Shown here in pieces: positions 33,721-41,750 of a stretch of 64,000 nucleotides of DNA (positions within the stretch are counted from its first letter, which is position 1; every line of letters starts with the position of its first letter). Source of the DNA: Flavobacterium sp. 123 (GTDB lineage: Bacteria; Bacteroidota; Bacteroidia; Flavobacteriales; Flavobacteriaceae); the NCBI RefSeq assembly GCF_003634825.1, contig NZ_RBXD01000001.1:248001-312000 (forward strand). Reading direction: 5' to 3'. Made by a program: the position numbers and the translations under genes. The notes under the pieces are model-generated. The model saw nothing but the letters and a program-made list of their open reading frames with translations. It had not been told where the DNA came from and did no database searches.

Positions 33721-34242
33721 ATGAAACCCATTCAGAAATTAGTTGTTCTTGTTTTCTTATTCACATCATTCAATAGTGCTTTTGCTCAATATAGTAATAG
33801 TGGATATGGTGGTGGTTACAATCGTGGATACGGAAGTGGTTATGGCGGAGGAAGCAGAATGGGCCAAATGAATGGGGGAATGTCGCAAGAAAGAGATAAA
33901 CCAAAAGAAATTCCTGTTGAAGTAACGGTTGGTAAAATAATGGATAATCTCAAATCTAGAATTGATCTAGATGAATTACAAGTAATTGCTATTTCAAACA
34001 TTCTAACCGAAAGCATTAGAAGCCAAGGAATTATAATGAAACAAGAAACGAGTCAAGAAGCTAAAATAAACGACATCAAAGCACTTTCAGAAATTACTGA
34101 TTCTAAAGTAATGGTTTTATTGAATAGCGATCAAAAAGAAAAATACCTTTTGATGAAAGACGAATTTAAGAACCCAAAGAAGTCTAAATCAGATAAAAAA
34201 TCTAAAAAAGAGGCTAAAAAAGAAAAGGAATCTGAAGAATAA
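33721..34242 (+). CDS. Exported protein with Gly/Tyr-rich linker and charged helix
   Basis: A 173-aa protein, not recognised. Signal peptide of about 22 residues (ending NSAFAQ), then a 35-residue Gly/Tyr/Ser linker (SGYGGGYNRGYGSGYGGGS), then a helical part from about 60 with DLDELQVIAISNILTESIRSQ and LLNSDQKEKYLLMKDEF, and a Lys/Glu tail. The helical part resembles the LTxxQ/Spy-like layout of small periplasmic proteins that sense extracytoplasmic stress, but this is a loose resemblance. It is co-oriented with the amidase gene 12 nt downstream. Confidence 0.75.
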   Translation: MKPIQKLVVLVFLFTSFNSAFAQYSNSGYGGGYNRGYGSGYGGGSRMGQMNGGMSQERDKPKEIPVEVTVGKIMDNLKSRIDLDELQVIAISNILTESIRSQGIIMKQETSQEAKINDIKALSEITDSKVMVLLNSDQKEKYLLMKDEFKNPKKSKSDKKSKKEAKKEKESEE

Positions 34243-34254
34243 TATTCTTAAAGT

Positions 34255-35055
34255 ATGAAAAAGCCTTTTTATTACCTGATTTCTGCTTCTTTTATAATTT
34301 CATGTGCTTCAAATACTTACAGACTAAGCGATAAGTCCTATAAGAAGCAATTGAAAACCCTGACAAAAAAAATATCTAAAAAGGAATCCTTACCCTTGCA
34401 AAATGGGATTCATACGGAATGGATTGGTACCGTAAATTTCAATTTAAGAAAGCCTAATTTCATTATTATTCATCATACCGCACAAGATTCTTTACAACAA
34501 ACTCTAAAGACCTTTACATTAGTAAAACCGCAAGTAAGTGCTCATTATGTAATTGCAGATGATGGCCGTGTGGTACAAATGCTAAATGATTATTTGCGTG
34601 CTTGGCATGGAGGAAATGCAAAATGGGGTAAAAATACTGACATAAATTCTGCTTCAATAGGTATTGAATTAGATAACAACGGAACAGAACCTTTTTCAGA
34701 AGCTCAGATCAATAGCTTATTGGCACTATTGGCTAAATTAAAGAAAGACTACAATATCCCTACTCAAAACATTATTGGACATGCTGATATTGCGCCTAGC
34801 AGAAAAAAAGATCCGAGTGCCTTATTCCCTTGGAAAGTTTTAGCAGAAAAAGGATATGGGATTTGGCCAGATATTTTAGAAACTGCTCCTGCTGATTTTA
34901 ATATAGAACAAGGATTGCAGATTATAGGATATAACACTAAAGACCTTTCGGCCGCAATTACGGCATTCAAATTGCATTATATACAAACAGAAGTTAATGA
35001 TGCCCTTGACGAGAAAACAATAAACACGATTTATACTATTTATAAAAAACAATAA
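34255..35055 (+). CDS. N-acetylmuramoyl-L-alanine amidase (amidase_2), lipoprotein
   Basis: A 266-aa periplasmic zinc amidase that cleaves the bond between muramic acid and L-alanine in peptidoglycan. The signal ends at lipobox IISC (cysteine at residue 17), so it is membrane-anchored. Zinc ligands are visible as the His of NFIIIHHTAQDSL and the His/Asp of IIGHADIAPSRKKDPS; SASIGIELDNNG is the usual middle strand. After the domain, GYGIWPD and an alpha-helical tail resemble AmiD-type enzymes with a C-terminal binding helix bundle. Role: recycling or remodelling of the cell wall. Confidence 0.92.
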   Translation: MKKPFYYLISASFIISCASNTYRLSDKSYKKQLKTLTKKISKKESLPLQNGIHTEWIGTVNFNLRKPNFIIIHHTAQDSLQQTLKTFTLVKPQVSAHYVIADDGRVVQMLNDYLRAWHGGNAKWGKNTDINSASIGIELDNNGTEPFSEAQINSLLALLAKLKKDYNIPTQNIIGHADIAPSRKKDPSALFPWKVLAEKGYGIWPDILETAPADFNIEQGLQIIGYNTKDLSAAITAFKLHYIQTEVNDALDEKTINTIYTIYKKQ

Positions 35056-35059
35056 GCAT

Positions 35060-35099
35060 AAAAAAACTGCCAAAACACTAATGAAAGTATCTTGGCAGT
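35060..35099 (-). terminator. Terminator of the TorF-like gene
   Basis: An 8-bp stem (35066-35073 with 35092-35099) around an 18-nt loop. Reading leftward it is followed by the complement of A6 at 35060-35065, giving a T run, so it fits the minus-strand gene rather than the amidase. Confidence 0.6.
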
Positions 35100-35117
35100 A
35101 AAAAAAAATTCTTTAAA

Positions 35118-35921
35118 TTATTTTATTGTAAAGGTCATCCCTCCAGACACAAAGCTTTTCTTCAACTCTCCATCTTTATTGTAATTACCATTGTCATTAT
35201 AAGTATATCTTACAAAAACTGGCAAGCTAAAGCTCTCTGAGAATTTAATTGCTTTAGAAACATTCAAACCTACATTTGTAAATTTAAATCCATCAACTAA
35301 ATAATATGCACTTGGTTTAGACAAAATTGCTCCCGCAAAAAATCTTAAATCAACACCAGCACTTTCTATAGATTGAGTATATCCAAGTTCAGTGTAGCTT
35401 GAAAAGTTTCTGTCTCCACTAGCATTATAATCATTACCTGCAATCAAAGTATTCCATTGAAAATCTAATGGCACTCCTTTATCAGCAAAATTCAAAGCAA
35501 TAGACAAATCAATTGCTTGAGATCCTGTTTTTCCGTAATCCCAATAGTTAGTTCTTGTTAATTCTGATTTCTTTGTGTTGTTGTAATAATAATCACTTAA
35601 CGATATTTTCACAACAGAAGATGCTTGATAAGATAAATACCAATCAAATTCATTATACGCATTTGCTTCGCTTGATAAATTAGTTGTCCCCCAAACTCCT
35701 GCAGTAAGTTTATCTGTTAATGCATATGAAGCATAAGGTTGAAAAGCTACTTTATTAGCATTAAGTCTAATACCTCTCCACAAATAAGGATATACAACAT
35801 CCACTCCGATTGCTAAATTACTTGATGGTTCTTCTGCCGCTGGTGCAGGAGCTGGTGCATCTTGTGCAAATGTCAATGTACTTGTTAGCATTAGAGCTAA
35901 AATAATTACTACTTTTTTCAT
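35118..35921 (-). CDS. TorF/Gcw_chp-like outer-membrane protein
   Basis: A 267-aa exported protein. The signal peptide ends TLTFAQ (about residue 20), followed by a short Ala/Pro linker (DAPAPAPAAEEP). The mature part begins AIGVDVVYPYLWRGIRLNANKV, close to the SDYVWRG start of the TorF/Gcw_chp putative porins, and continues as alternating aromatic beta strands to a final GGMTFTIK. It is therefore likely a small outer-membrane barrel. Relatives are often found beside ammonium-transport genes, but none is adjacent here. Its transported compound is unknown. It has a 406-nt upstream region with no gene. Confidence 0.72.
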   Translation of the reverse strand: MKKVVIILALMLTSTLTFAQDAPAPAPAAEEPSSNLAIGVDVVYPYLWRGIRLNANKVAFQPYASYALTDKLTAGVWGTTNLSSEANAYNEFDWYLSYQASSVVKISLSDYYYNNTKKSELTRTNYWDYGKTGSQAIDLSIALNFADKGVPLDFQWNTLIAGNDYNASGDRNFSSYTELGYTQSIESAGVDLRFFAGAILSKPSAYYLVDGFKFTNVGLNVSKAIKFSESFSLPVFVRYTYNDNGNYNKDGELKKSFVSGGMTFTIK

Positions 35922-36327
35922 GTTTAATCTGGTTTTAATTATTAATTGGTTTTGGTTAGTATTCTTTTTAAATCGTTAAATGATCTTGATTATTAGTTCG
36001 ATTTATCAAGGAAATTACCTGTTTCCTGATGCGAATTTATTAACTTTTATTTTAGTTAAAAACTTAATACTTGTTTTTTTGACCGTTTTGCGTTCGAATT
36101 ATTAATTATAAAAAATCAATTAAAAATAATGTGTATTCCTTATTTATTGTTAATTATTTTACAATATCAATAATCTCATTTTTTAAAAACACCCCTTTAT
36201 TTTAGAACAAAAACAACGAAAACAAGTTTTTAAATTAATTTTTAAACTATTTTTCAGTTCATTTTAAAAAATACCCCCTAAAAAAACAGGGTTGAAACAA
36301 AAATTTATTTGTTTTGCAAAACAAATG
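35922..36327. other. 406-nt gene-free spacer
   Basis: Very AT-rich. I see no plausible coding frame. It holds the presumed promoter of the TorF-like gene (a near match TAAATTCG to the -7 element on the minus strand at 36022-36029), a C-rich/G-rich inverted pair around 36282-36302 (CCCT with AGGG flanking an A run), and a perfect 20-bp palindrome at its right end next to the sad stop codon. Confidence 0.5.
36307..36326. repeat. Perfect 20-bp palindrome after the sad stop codon
   Basis: ATTTGTTTTGCAAAACAAAT is its own reverse complement and lies 2 nt beyond the minus-strand stop. It may act as the operon terminator (AAATTTTTG follows on the minus strand) or as a protein-binding site. Confidence 0.5.
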
Positions 36328-37680
36328 TTATTCTATAATAACAGATTTCATATTCATAAATTCTTTTATTCCAATCTCAGACAATTCTCTTCCATAACCT
36401 GATTTTTTTATTCCACCAAAAGGTATTCTTGAATCAGAACGCACTAATGAGTTTACAAAAACATTACCTGCATCAATTCTTCTTGCTAATTGATAAGCTT
36501 TATCTCTATCCTCAGTCCAAATAGCAGACGCTAGACCATATCTATGATTATTTGCTATAGCAATAGCATCATTTTCATCTTTTGCTCTGACAATAGTTGC
36601 AAGCGGTCCGAAAGTCTCTTCTTGAAAAGTAATATTATTAGCATCTACAAAATCAATCAATGTAGGTTGAAAATTACATTGTTCACGCTCCCCTCCTACT
36701 ACTAACTTGGCGCCTTGTTGCAATGATTTTTCTAGTTGACTACTCAATTTTTCAGCCAAATCTAATCGCGCTAATGGTCCCATATTAATCCCTTCAAGCA
36801 ATGGATTCCCTTGATTAAGCGCACTTACTTTTTGGCTAAAAAGTGCCGCAAACTCATCTGCTACTTTTTCAGTAACAATAAATCGCTTGGCACAAATACA
36901 GGCTTGACCAGCATTTAGCATCCTAGATTGCGTAGCAACAGTTGCTGCTTTCTCTAGATCAGCATCATTTAAAACAATAAAAGCATCAGAACCGCCAAGT
37001 TCCAAAACTGATTTTTTAATATGTTTTCCTGCTAATGCCGCAACTGACGAACCTGCCATTTCGCTTCCTGTCAAAGTAATTCCATGAACAATATCCGAAG
37101 CGATAACACTTTCTACCTGTGGAATATCAATAATTATTTGTTGAAAAACACCTTCTGGAAAACCTGCTTCTAGAAAAGCATTTTCGATAGCTTTCGCACA
37201 ACCAATAACATTAGGAGCATGCTTCAAGAGCGTAACATTCCCCGCCATAATTGCTGGCGCTGCATAACGCAAGACTTGCCAAAAAGGATAATTCCAAGGC
37301 ATAATTGCAAAAACAGCTCCCATCGGATCGTAAACAGACATACTCTTAAAAGGCGTATCATACTGTTGATCTTTCAACATTTTCTCTGCATTTTCTGCAT
37401 AGAAATCACAGTTTCCTGCTGATTTTTCGACTTCTCCAATTCCTTCAGGTAAAATTTTACCCATTTCATTGGTAATTAACAATCCTAATTCATTTTTATT
37501 TGCACGCAAAATATTCGCTAGCTTTTGCATTTTATCTGCTCTTTCTTGAAAAGTAGTGGTACGCCAGTTCTTGAAAGCACTTTCCGCTAATTGTAATTTT
37601 TGAGCTAATTGGGCCTCTGTCAACACTTCGTGCTCTGCAATAACTGCTTGCGAAAATGGATTTATAGATTTGAATATCAT
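36328..37680 (-). CDS. sad: Succinate-semialdehyde dehydrogenase, Sad/YneI-like
   Basis: A 450-aa NAD(P)-dependent aldehyde dehydrogenase. Catalytic cysteine C261 is in LNAGQACICAKRF and general base E227 in SVLELGGSDAFIVLNDADLE. The stretches AIMPWNYPFWQVLR, LLKHAPNVIGCA and SDSRIPFGGIKKSGYGREL match E. coli Sad (YneI) better than GabD. It would oxidise succinate semialdehyde, the product of GABA transamination, to succinate. It is the last gene of the nine-gene leftward operon, 69 nt after the GNAT gene. The exact aldehyde is inferred. Confidence 0.88.
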   Translation of the reverse strand: MIFKSINPFSQAVIAEHEVLTEAQLAQKLQLAESAFKNWRTTTFQERADKMQKLANILRANKNELGLLITNEMGKILPEGIGEVEKSAGNCDFYAENAEKMLKDQQYDTPFKSMSVYDPMGAVFAIMPWNYPFWQVLRYAAPAIMAGNVTLLKHAPNVIGCAKAIENAFLEAGFPEGVFQQIIIDIPQVESVIASDIVHGITLTGSEMAGSSVAALAGKHIKKSVLELGGSDAFIVLNDADLEKAATVATQSRMLNAGQACICAKRFIVTEKVADEFAALFSQKVSALNQGNPLLEGINMGPLARLDLAEKLSSQLEKSLQQGAKLVVGGEREQCNFQPTLIDFVDANNITFQEETFGPLATIVRAKDENDAIAIANNHRYGLASAIWTEDRDKAYQLARRIDAGNVFVNSLVRSDSRIPFGGIKKSGYGRELSEIGIKEFMNMKSVIIE

Positions 37681-37749
37681 TTTATTTATTTGTAATAATT
37701 ACAACTTTTCAGTATTAATAATTCTAAAAGCGTTAATTAAAGAATCCAG

Positions 37750-38400
37750 TTAATGATTCTCACTTAATTTAGTGTTGGGATCTAATGGCCAATACATCAA
37801 TACAGAACAATTCCCACTACGTGGATCATCTAAATAATCAAATAATGGTTCTACTAAAATGAACCCACATTTAGTTTGAGCCGTAACTGTAGGGTCTACT
37901 ATTTCTCCTTTTATCAACTTATCGCAATATTCTGCAATAGTCATTTGATCTTTAACTTTATCATAACCAATAGGCATTCCTGCAGTCATTTGTCCTTTAC
38001 AGCCTAATGTTTTTGCTACTTCTTGTCTTGCATTATAAATCTCTCTTCCAATACCTTTTCCTTGATAATCTGGATGAACTGACACATCTAAACCGTATAT
38101 CCATTCTGCTTTTGGATCATGCGTTCCCAACCACAAATCATCCGAAATTTCTAAAAAAGTATGATGCCCTTTATGATAATTTTGACGCAAAGTGGTGCAA
38201 GAGGCTATTACCCTATCGCCATCTAATACAATAAACTGCCCTTCAGGAAAAATCTCCAAATGTCTTTTGTATTTTTCTTCAGTAATCAACTCTTCTGCTG
38301 ACAATGTAGGAAAAACAATCTCTTGCAATTCCGCTTGTTGCTTAGCATGCTCTGGTAAAGGTGTCTGTAAAATATACTTACCTAAAATTTCTTTTTTCAT
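37750..38400 (-). CDS. GNAT-family N-acyltransferase (operon paralog B)
   Basis: A 216-aa GNAT protein. The acetyl-CoA loop is seen in SVHPDYQGKGIGREIYNARQ. Flanking segments FPEGQFIVLDGDRVIAS, YGLDVSVHPDY, DQMTIAEYCDKL and DPTVTAQTKCGF resemble the N-terminal half of bifunctional GNAT/carbon-nitrogen-hydrolase proteins; the hydrolase half is absent here. It is clearly paralogous to the protein at 44739-45386. Embedded between two aldehyde dehydrogenases, it may acylate an amine or amino-acid intermediate of the pathway; that is inference. Confidence 0.85.
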   Translation of the reverse strand: MKKEILGKYILQTPLPEHAKQQAELQEIVFPTLSAEELITEEKYKRHLEIFPEGQFIVLDGDRVIASCTTLRQNYHKGHHTFLEISDDLWLGTHDPKAEWIYGLDVSVHPDYQGKGIGREIYNARQEVAKTLGCKGQMTAGMPIGYDKVKDQMTIAEYCDKLIKGEIVDPTVTAQTKCGFILVEPLFDYLDDPRSGNCSVLMYWPLDPNTKLSENH

Positions 38401-38463
38401 ATGTTTTGATTAAAATTTTGAAGATTTAAAACTGGAAAGACAATTAAAATAACCTAAGACTTA

Positions 38464-39885
38464 TTACGACATATTACCGTAACTAATGAGTTTCAATTCC
38501 ATGTATTCTTTTAGTCCTTCAGCTCCTGATTCATGACCGATACCGCTACTTTTCCATCCCGAAAATGGCAACTCAGTTCCATGGGCAGCCCATTCGTTGA
38601 TGCCTACCATACCAAATTCTAAATTTTCAGCATAAAAATTAGCCGTCTTAATATGATTTGTAAATACATATGAAGCCAATCCATATTCCGTATCATTTGC
38701 CCATTCCAAAGCCTGTTCTTTGGTTTCAAAAGGAATAACAACCATCAAAGGCCCAAAAATTTCTGTTTTAATAAAAGTCTGATTCTGTTTTGCCTCAATT
38801 AAAGCAGGATGAACAAAAAATCCTTTCTCAGAAGCTTCACCACCAATATGAATTGTAGCACCTTCATTTTTTGCTTTTTCAAGCATAGCCAAAGAATGTT
38901 TTTGTTGGGTTTTATTAATTAATGGTCCAATAAAATCAATATCACCACCATTTATACCTGTTTTCAGTTTTGAAATATCTTCTTTAACAATCGAAATAAA
39001 TTGGTTGAATATAGATTCGTGTACATAAAAACGTTGTGGCGCAACACAAACCTGCCCACAATTTCTAAGTTTAGCAACCAAAGCTTGCTTCGCAATTGCT
39101 TCAACATCAACATCCTTTTCAATAATTACGGGGGCATTTCCACCTAACTCAAGTGATAATTTAGTCGATGTTTTTGAAGCACCATCCATTAATATTTTGC
39201 CCACACGAGTACTTCCTGTAAAGCTTATTTTTTTTAATAATGGATTTTCAATCATTTCAGTTCCTGTTGAAACAGGCTCTGTATTAATTAAGTTAAAAAC
39301 ACCTTTAGGAATTCCAGCTTCGTCTAAGGCTTTGGCCATATTAAAACTAGACAATGGCGTAAACTCTGAACCTCGCATAACCACACTACAACCCGCTGCT
39401 AATGCAGCTGCTACAGCTCGAGCTGGATTATATGCTGGAAAATTCCAAGCCGTAATTACTCCCACAACACCAAGCGATTGATAAATTACCATAGAGCGTT
39501 TATCAGCTCTATTCGTAGGAACTACTCTACCATAATTGCGTTTTCCTTCCTCAGCATACCATTCAAAAAGATTAGCAGAAACCTGCCATTCTCCTCTAGA
39601 TTCTAACATTGGCTTCCCCGTTTCTAAAGAAGTTTCTTTTGCAAAAGATTCGGCATTTGCTCGAATATAATTGGCAACTTTTTTTAATATTTCAGCTCTA
39701 AAATAAGGAGTTGTATTTTTCCATTCTTTAAAAGATGCATCCGCTGCAACAATAGCAGCTTTACAATCTGCTACATCCCCAAAAGGAACTGAGTCAATTA
39801 TTTCTTCCGAAGATGGACTCTGCACATCCCAAGTTCCACCACCAATTGCATCACACCAAACCCCATTTATATATTGCTTTCTCAT
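38464..39885 (-). CDS. NAD(P)-dependent aldehyde dehydrogenase
   Basis: A 473-aa ALDH of the betaine-aldehyde/aminoaldehyde type. General base E247 is in LSLELGGNAPVIIE and catalytic C280 in LRNCGQVCVAPQRF. GVITAWNFPAYN and GSTRVGKI line the nucleotide site; where many ALDHs have KPSE this has RGSEFTP. The likely reaction is oxidation of an omega-amino or omega-oxo aldehyde to the acid. Its ATG shares one base with the stop of the upstream aminotransferase (TAATG at 39885), so the pair is translationally coupled and probably acts in sequence. Confidence 0.88.
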   Translation of the reverse strand: MRKQYINGVWCDAIGGGTWDVQSPSSEEIIDSVPFGDVADCKAAIVAADASFKEWKNTTPYFRAEILKKVANYIRANAESFAKETSLETGKPMLESRGEWQVSANLFEWYAEEGKRNYGRVVPTNRADKRSMVIYQSLGVVGVITAWNFPAYNPARAVAAALAAGCSVVMRGSEFTPLSSFNMAKALDEAGIPKGVFNLINTEPVSTGTEMIENPLLKKISFTGSTRVGKILMDGASKTSTKLSLELGGNAPVIIEKDVDVEAIAKQALVAKLRNCGQVCVAPQRFYVHESIFNQFISIVKEDISKLKTGINGGDIDFIGPLINKTQQKHSLAMLEKAKNEGATIHIGGEASEKGFFVHPALIEAKQNQTFIKTEIFGPLMVVIPFETKEQALEWANDTEYGLASYVFTNHIKTANFYAENLEFGMVGINEWAAHGTELPFSGWKSSGIGHESGAEGLKEYMELKLISYGNMS

Positions 39886-41183
39886 TACAGTATTTCTTTT
39901 ATGGTTTCCTCTAAAATAGTCAAGCCTTTTTGCAATAGTTCCTCTTCAATAAATAAAGGGCTTAAAATTCGTATACAATTTCCATACGTTCCAGAAGTGA
40001 TCACTATCAAACCTTTCTCCAAGCACTTGTTTACAATTGCTTTTGTTGCATCTCCATCAGGCAGTTTTGTTTTTGGGTTGAAAAATTCTATTGCTAACAT
40101 AGCTCCTAACCCACGTACATCAGTAATATTATTTGGATACAAAGCTTGCAATTGATTGAATTTTTCACGCACTATTTTACCCACTTTTTCTCCTGCAGCA
40201 TTAATGTTGTTTTTTTGCATGTAATTTATACTTGCTAACGAAGCTACACAACTCAAGGGATTTCCTAAATAAGTTCCTCCAATAAGTCCTGGTTTAACAG
40301 CATCCATAATTTCTTGTTTTCCAATGACTGCACCTATTGGCATTCCGCCTCCCATAGATTTTGCCCAAGTTGACAAATCTGGAGTTACTCCATAATGTTC
40401 ATAAGCAGCCCATTTTCCAGTACGTCCGAAGCCAGATTGCACCTCATCAAAAATCAAGAAAATATTATTTTCAGTACAGAATTTACGCAAGTATTGTACG
40501 TATTTTTTGGAAGCAACGGTAAAACCACCTTCTCCTTGAACTAATTCTAAAATGATAGCTGCAGTTTGCGAAACAGAAACTGTTGACGAAAAAGTTTTAT
40601 GTAATTTCATAATCATCAGATCATCAAATTCCTCTTCAGTCATCCTAGCACTCATACTTGGTTTGTAATACGGAAATTCCAAACGATAGACTTCAGGAGC
40701 GTAAGGCCCTGCACCTTCTTTATATTTTACATTTGAAGTTAAAGTCATCGCCATCATCGTACGACCATGAAAGGAACCATCATAACATATAATTCCTGAT
40801 TTTCCAGTTACAGCACGCGCTATTTTTATGGCATTTTCAACAGATTCAGCACCAGACAAAGTCAACATTGCTTTTGTTGAATCGCCGTGTGGTAATATTT
40901 CACATAACTTTTCTGTTAAGTCTAAATATTGCTCATAAACCGATACATTGAAAGAGGCATGTATAAACTTTTCAGCCTGTTTTTTAATTGCATCAATTAT
41001 TTCAGGCACACCATGACCTGCATTATTAACGCCTATTCCTCCAGCAAAATCAATTAATTCTCTTCCATCTGCGTCAATTATTATAGCGCCTTTAGCAGAT
41101 TGAATACTGGATGGATTAAAAATTCCTAAAGCGTTTGGCACACTTTTCTTTCTTCTTTCGTATAATTTATCTGTATTATTCAT
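39885..41183 (-). CDS. Class III aminotransferase (GABA/omega-amino acid type)
   Basis: A 432-aa PLP enzyme of fold type I. LSGAESVENAIKIAR and SFHGRTMMAMTLT bind the cofactor phosphate and ring, IFDEVQSGFGRTG supplies the aspartate, and K275 in STWAKSMGGGMPIG is the Schiff-base lysine. Similar to 4-aminobutyrate transaminases, which pass the omega-amino group to 2-oxoglutarate. Its start overlaps the end of the Lrp-type regulator gene by 8 nt and its end overlaps the ALDH by 1 nt. Substrate choice among GABA, putrescine-derived or other amines is unresolved. Confidence 0.88.
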   Translation of the reverse strand: MNNTDKLYERRKKSVPNALGIFNPSSIQSAKGAIIIDADGRELIDFAGGIGVNNAGHGVPEIIDAIKKQAEKFIHASFNVSVYEQYLDLTEKLCEILPHGDSTKAMLTLSGAESVENAIKIARAVTGKSGIICYDGSFHGRTMMAMTLTSNVKYKEGAGPYAPEVYRLEFPYYKPSMSARMTEEEFDDLMIMKLHKTFSSTVSVSQTAAIILELVQGEGGFTVASKKYVQYLRKFCTENNIFLIFDEVQSGFGRTGKWAAYEHYGVTPDLSTWAKSMGGGMPIGAVIGKQEIMDAVKPGLIGGTYLGNPLSCVASLASINYMQKNNINAAGEKVGKIVREKFNQLQALYPNNITDVRGLGAMLAIEFFNPKTKLPDGDATKAIVNKCLEKGLIVITSGTYGNCIRILSPLFIEEELLQKGLTILEETIKEIL

Positions 41184-41661
41184 TTTGTTTGCTTGATAAT
41201 TTTGCTAATTCTAAATCAGGTTGTGCAAATTTGAATATCTTCATATACATATTTGTTTTTGTATCAAAAACACCTTCCATGACGTGAATTTTTTCTCCTA
41301 ATAATTCATTCAGATGTTCCATATCTCTACACATAACATTCGCTTCAATATCATAATCTCCAGAAACAGAAGCTAAAAAACTAATTTCAGGCAACTTAGT
41401 TAGTTCTTCAAAAATGGTATTCATATGCGATTTTGGCTTAACCGATATCAGCACACTTGCATAGGCATTAAAACCAATTTTGTTAGGATCTACCCTGCCA
41501 ATTATTTTTAAAGTACCATCTTCTACTAAATTGATGAAACGGTGTCTAATAGTACTCACCGCTACATTTATTTCTTTTGATATTTCAGTAAACGACATTC
41601 TGCCATCTTTTTGAAGCAGTTTCAATATTTGGTAATCTAATTCATCATCTAATGCGCTCAT
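41176..41661 (-). CDS. Lrp/AsnC-family transcriptional regulator
   Basis: A 161-aa regulator. An N-terminal helix-turn-helix (ELDYQILKLLQKDGRMSFTE; ISKEINVAVSTIRHRFINL) is followed by a C-terminal RAM/AsnC effector domain (KIGFNAYASVLISVKPKS; FLASVSGDYDIEANVMC). Such proteins bind amino acids and control amino-acid use. It lies inside the catabolic operon, overlapping the next aminotransferase gene by 8 nt, with a -7 box of its own at 41693-41700. The natural guess is that it senses the amino acid or amine degraded here. Confidence 0.92.
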   Translation of the reverse strand: MSALDDELDYQILKLLQKDGRMSFTEISKEINVAVSTIRHRFINLVEDGTLKIIGRVDPNKIGFNAYASVLISVKPKSHMNTIFEELTKLPEISFLASVSGDYDIEANVMCRDMEHLNELLGEKIHVMEGVFDTKTNMYMKIFKFAQPDLELAKLSSKQNE

Positions 41662-41692
41662 CTTAAATTTATTTTTTAATTTTATAACGAAT

Positions 41693-41700
41693 CAAATGTA
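41693..41700 (-). promoter_or_regulatory. Internal -7 element before the Lrp-type gene
   Basis: TACATTTG on the minus strand, a full TAnnTTTG match, about 31 nt before ATG 41661; -33 element poor. Confidence 0.45.
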
Positions 41701-41750
41701 ATTAATTATTTTACAAAAAAATACCGATTTAGTTGTTTTATTTGTTATAT

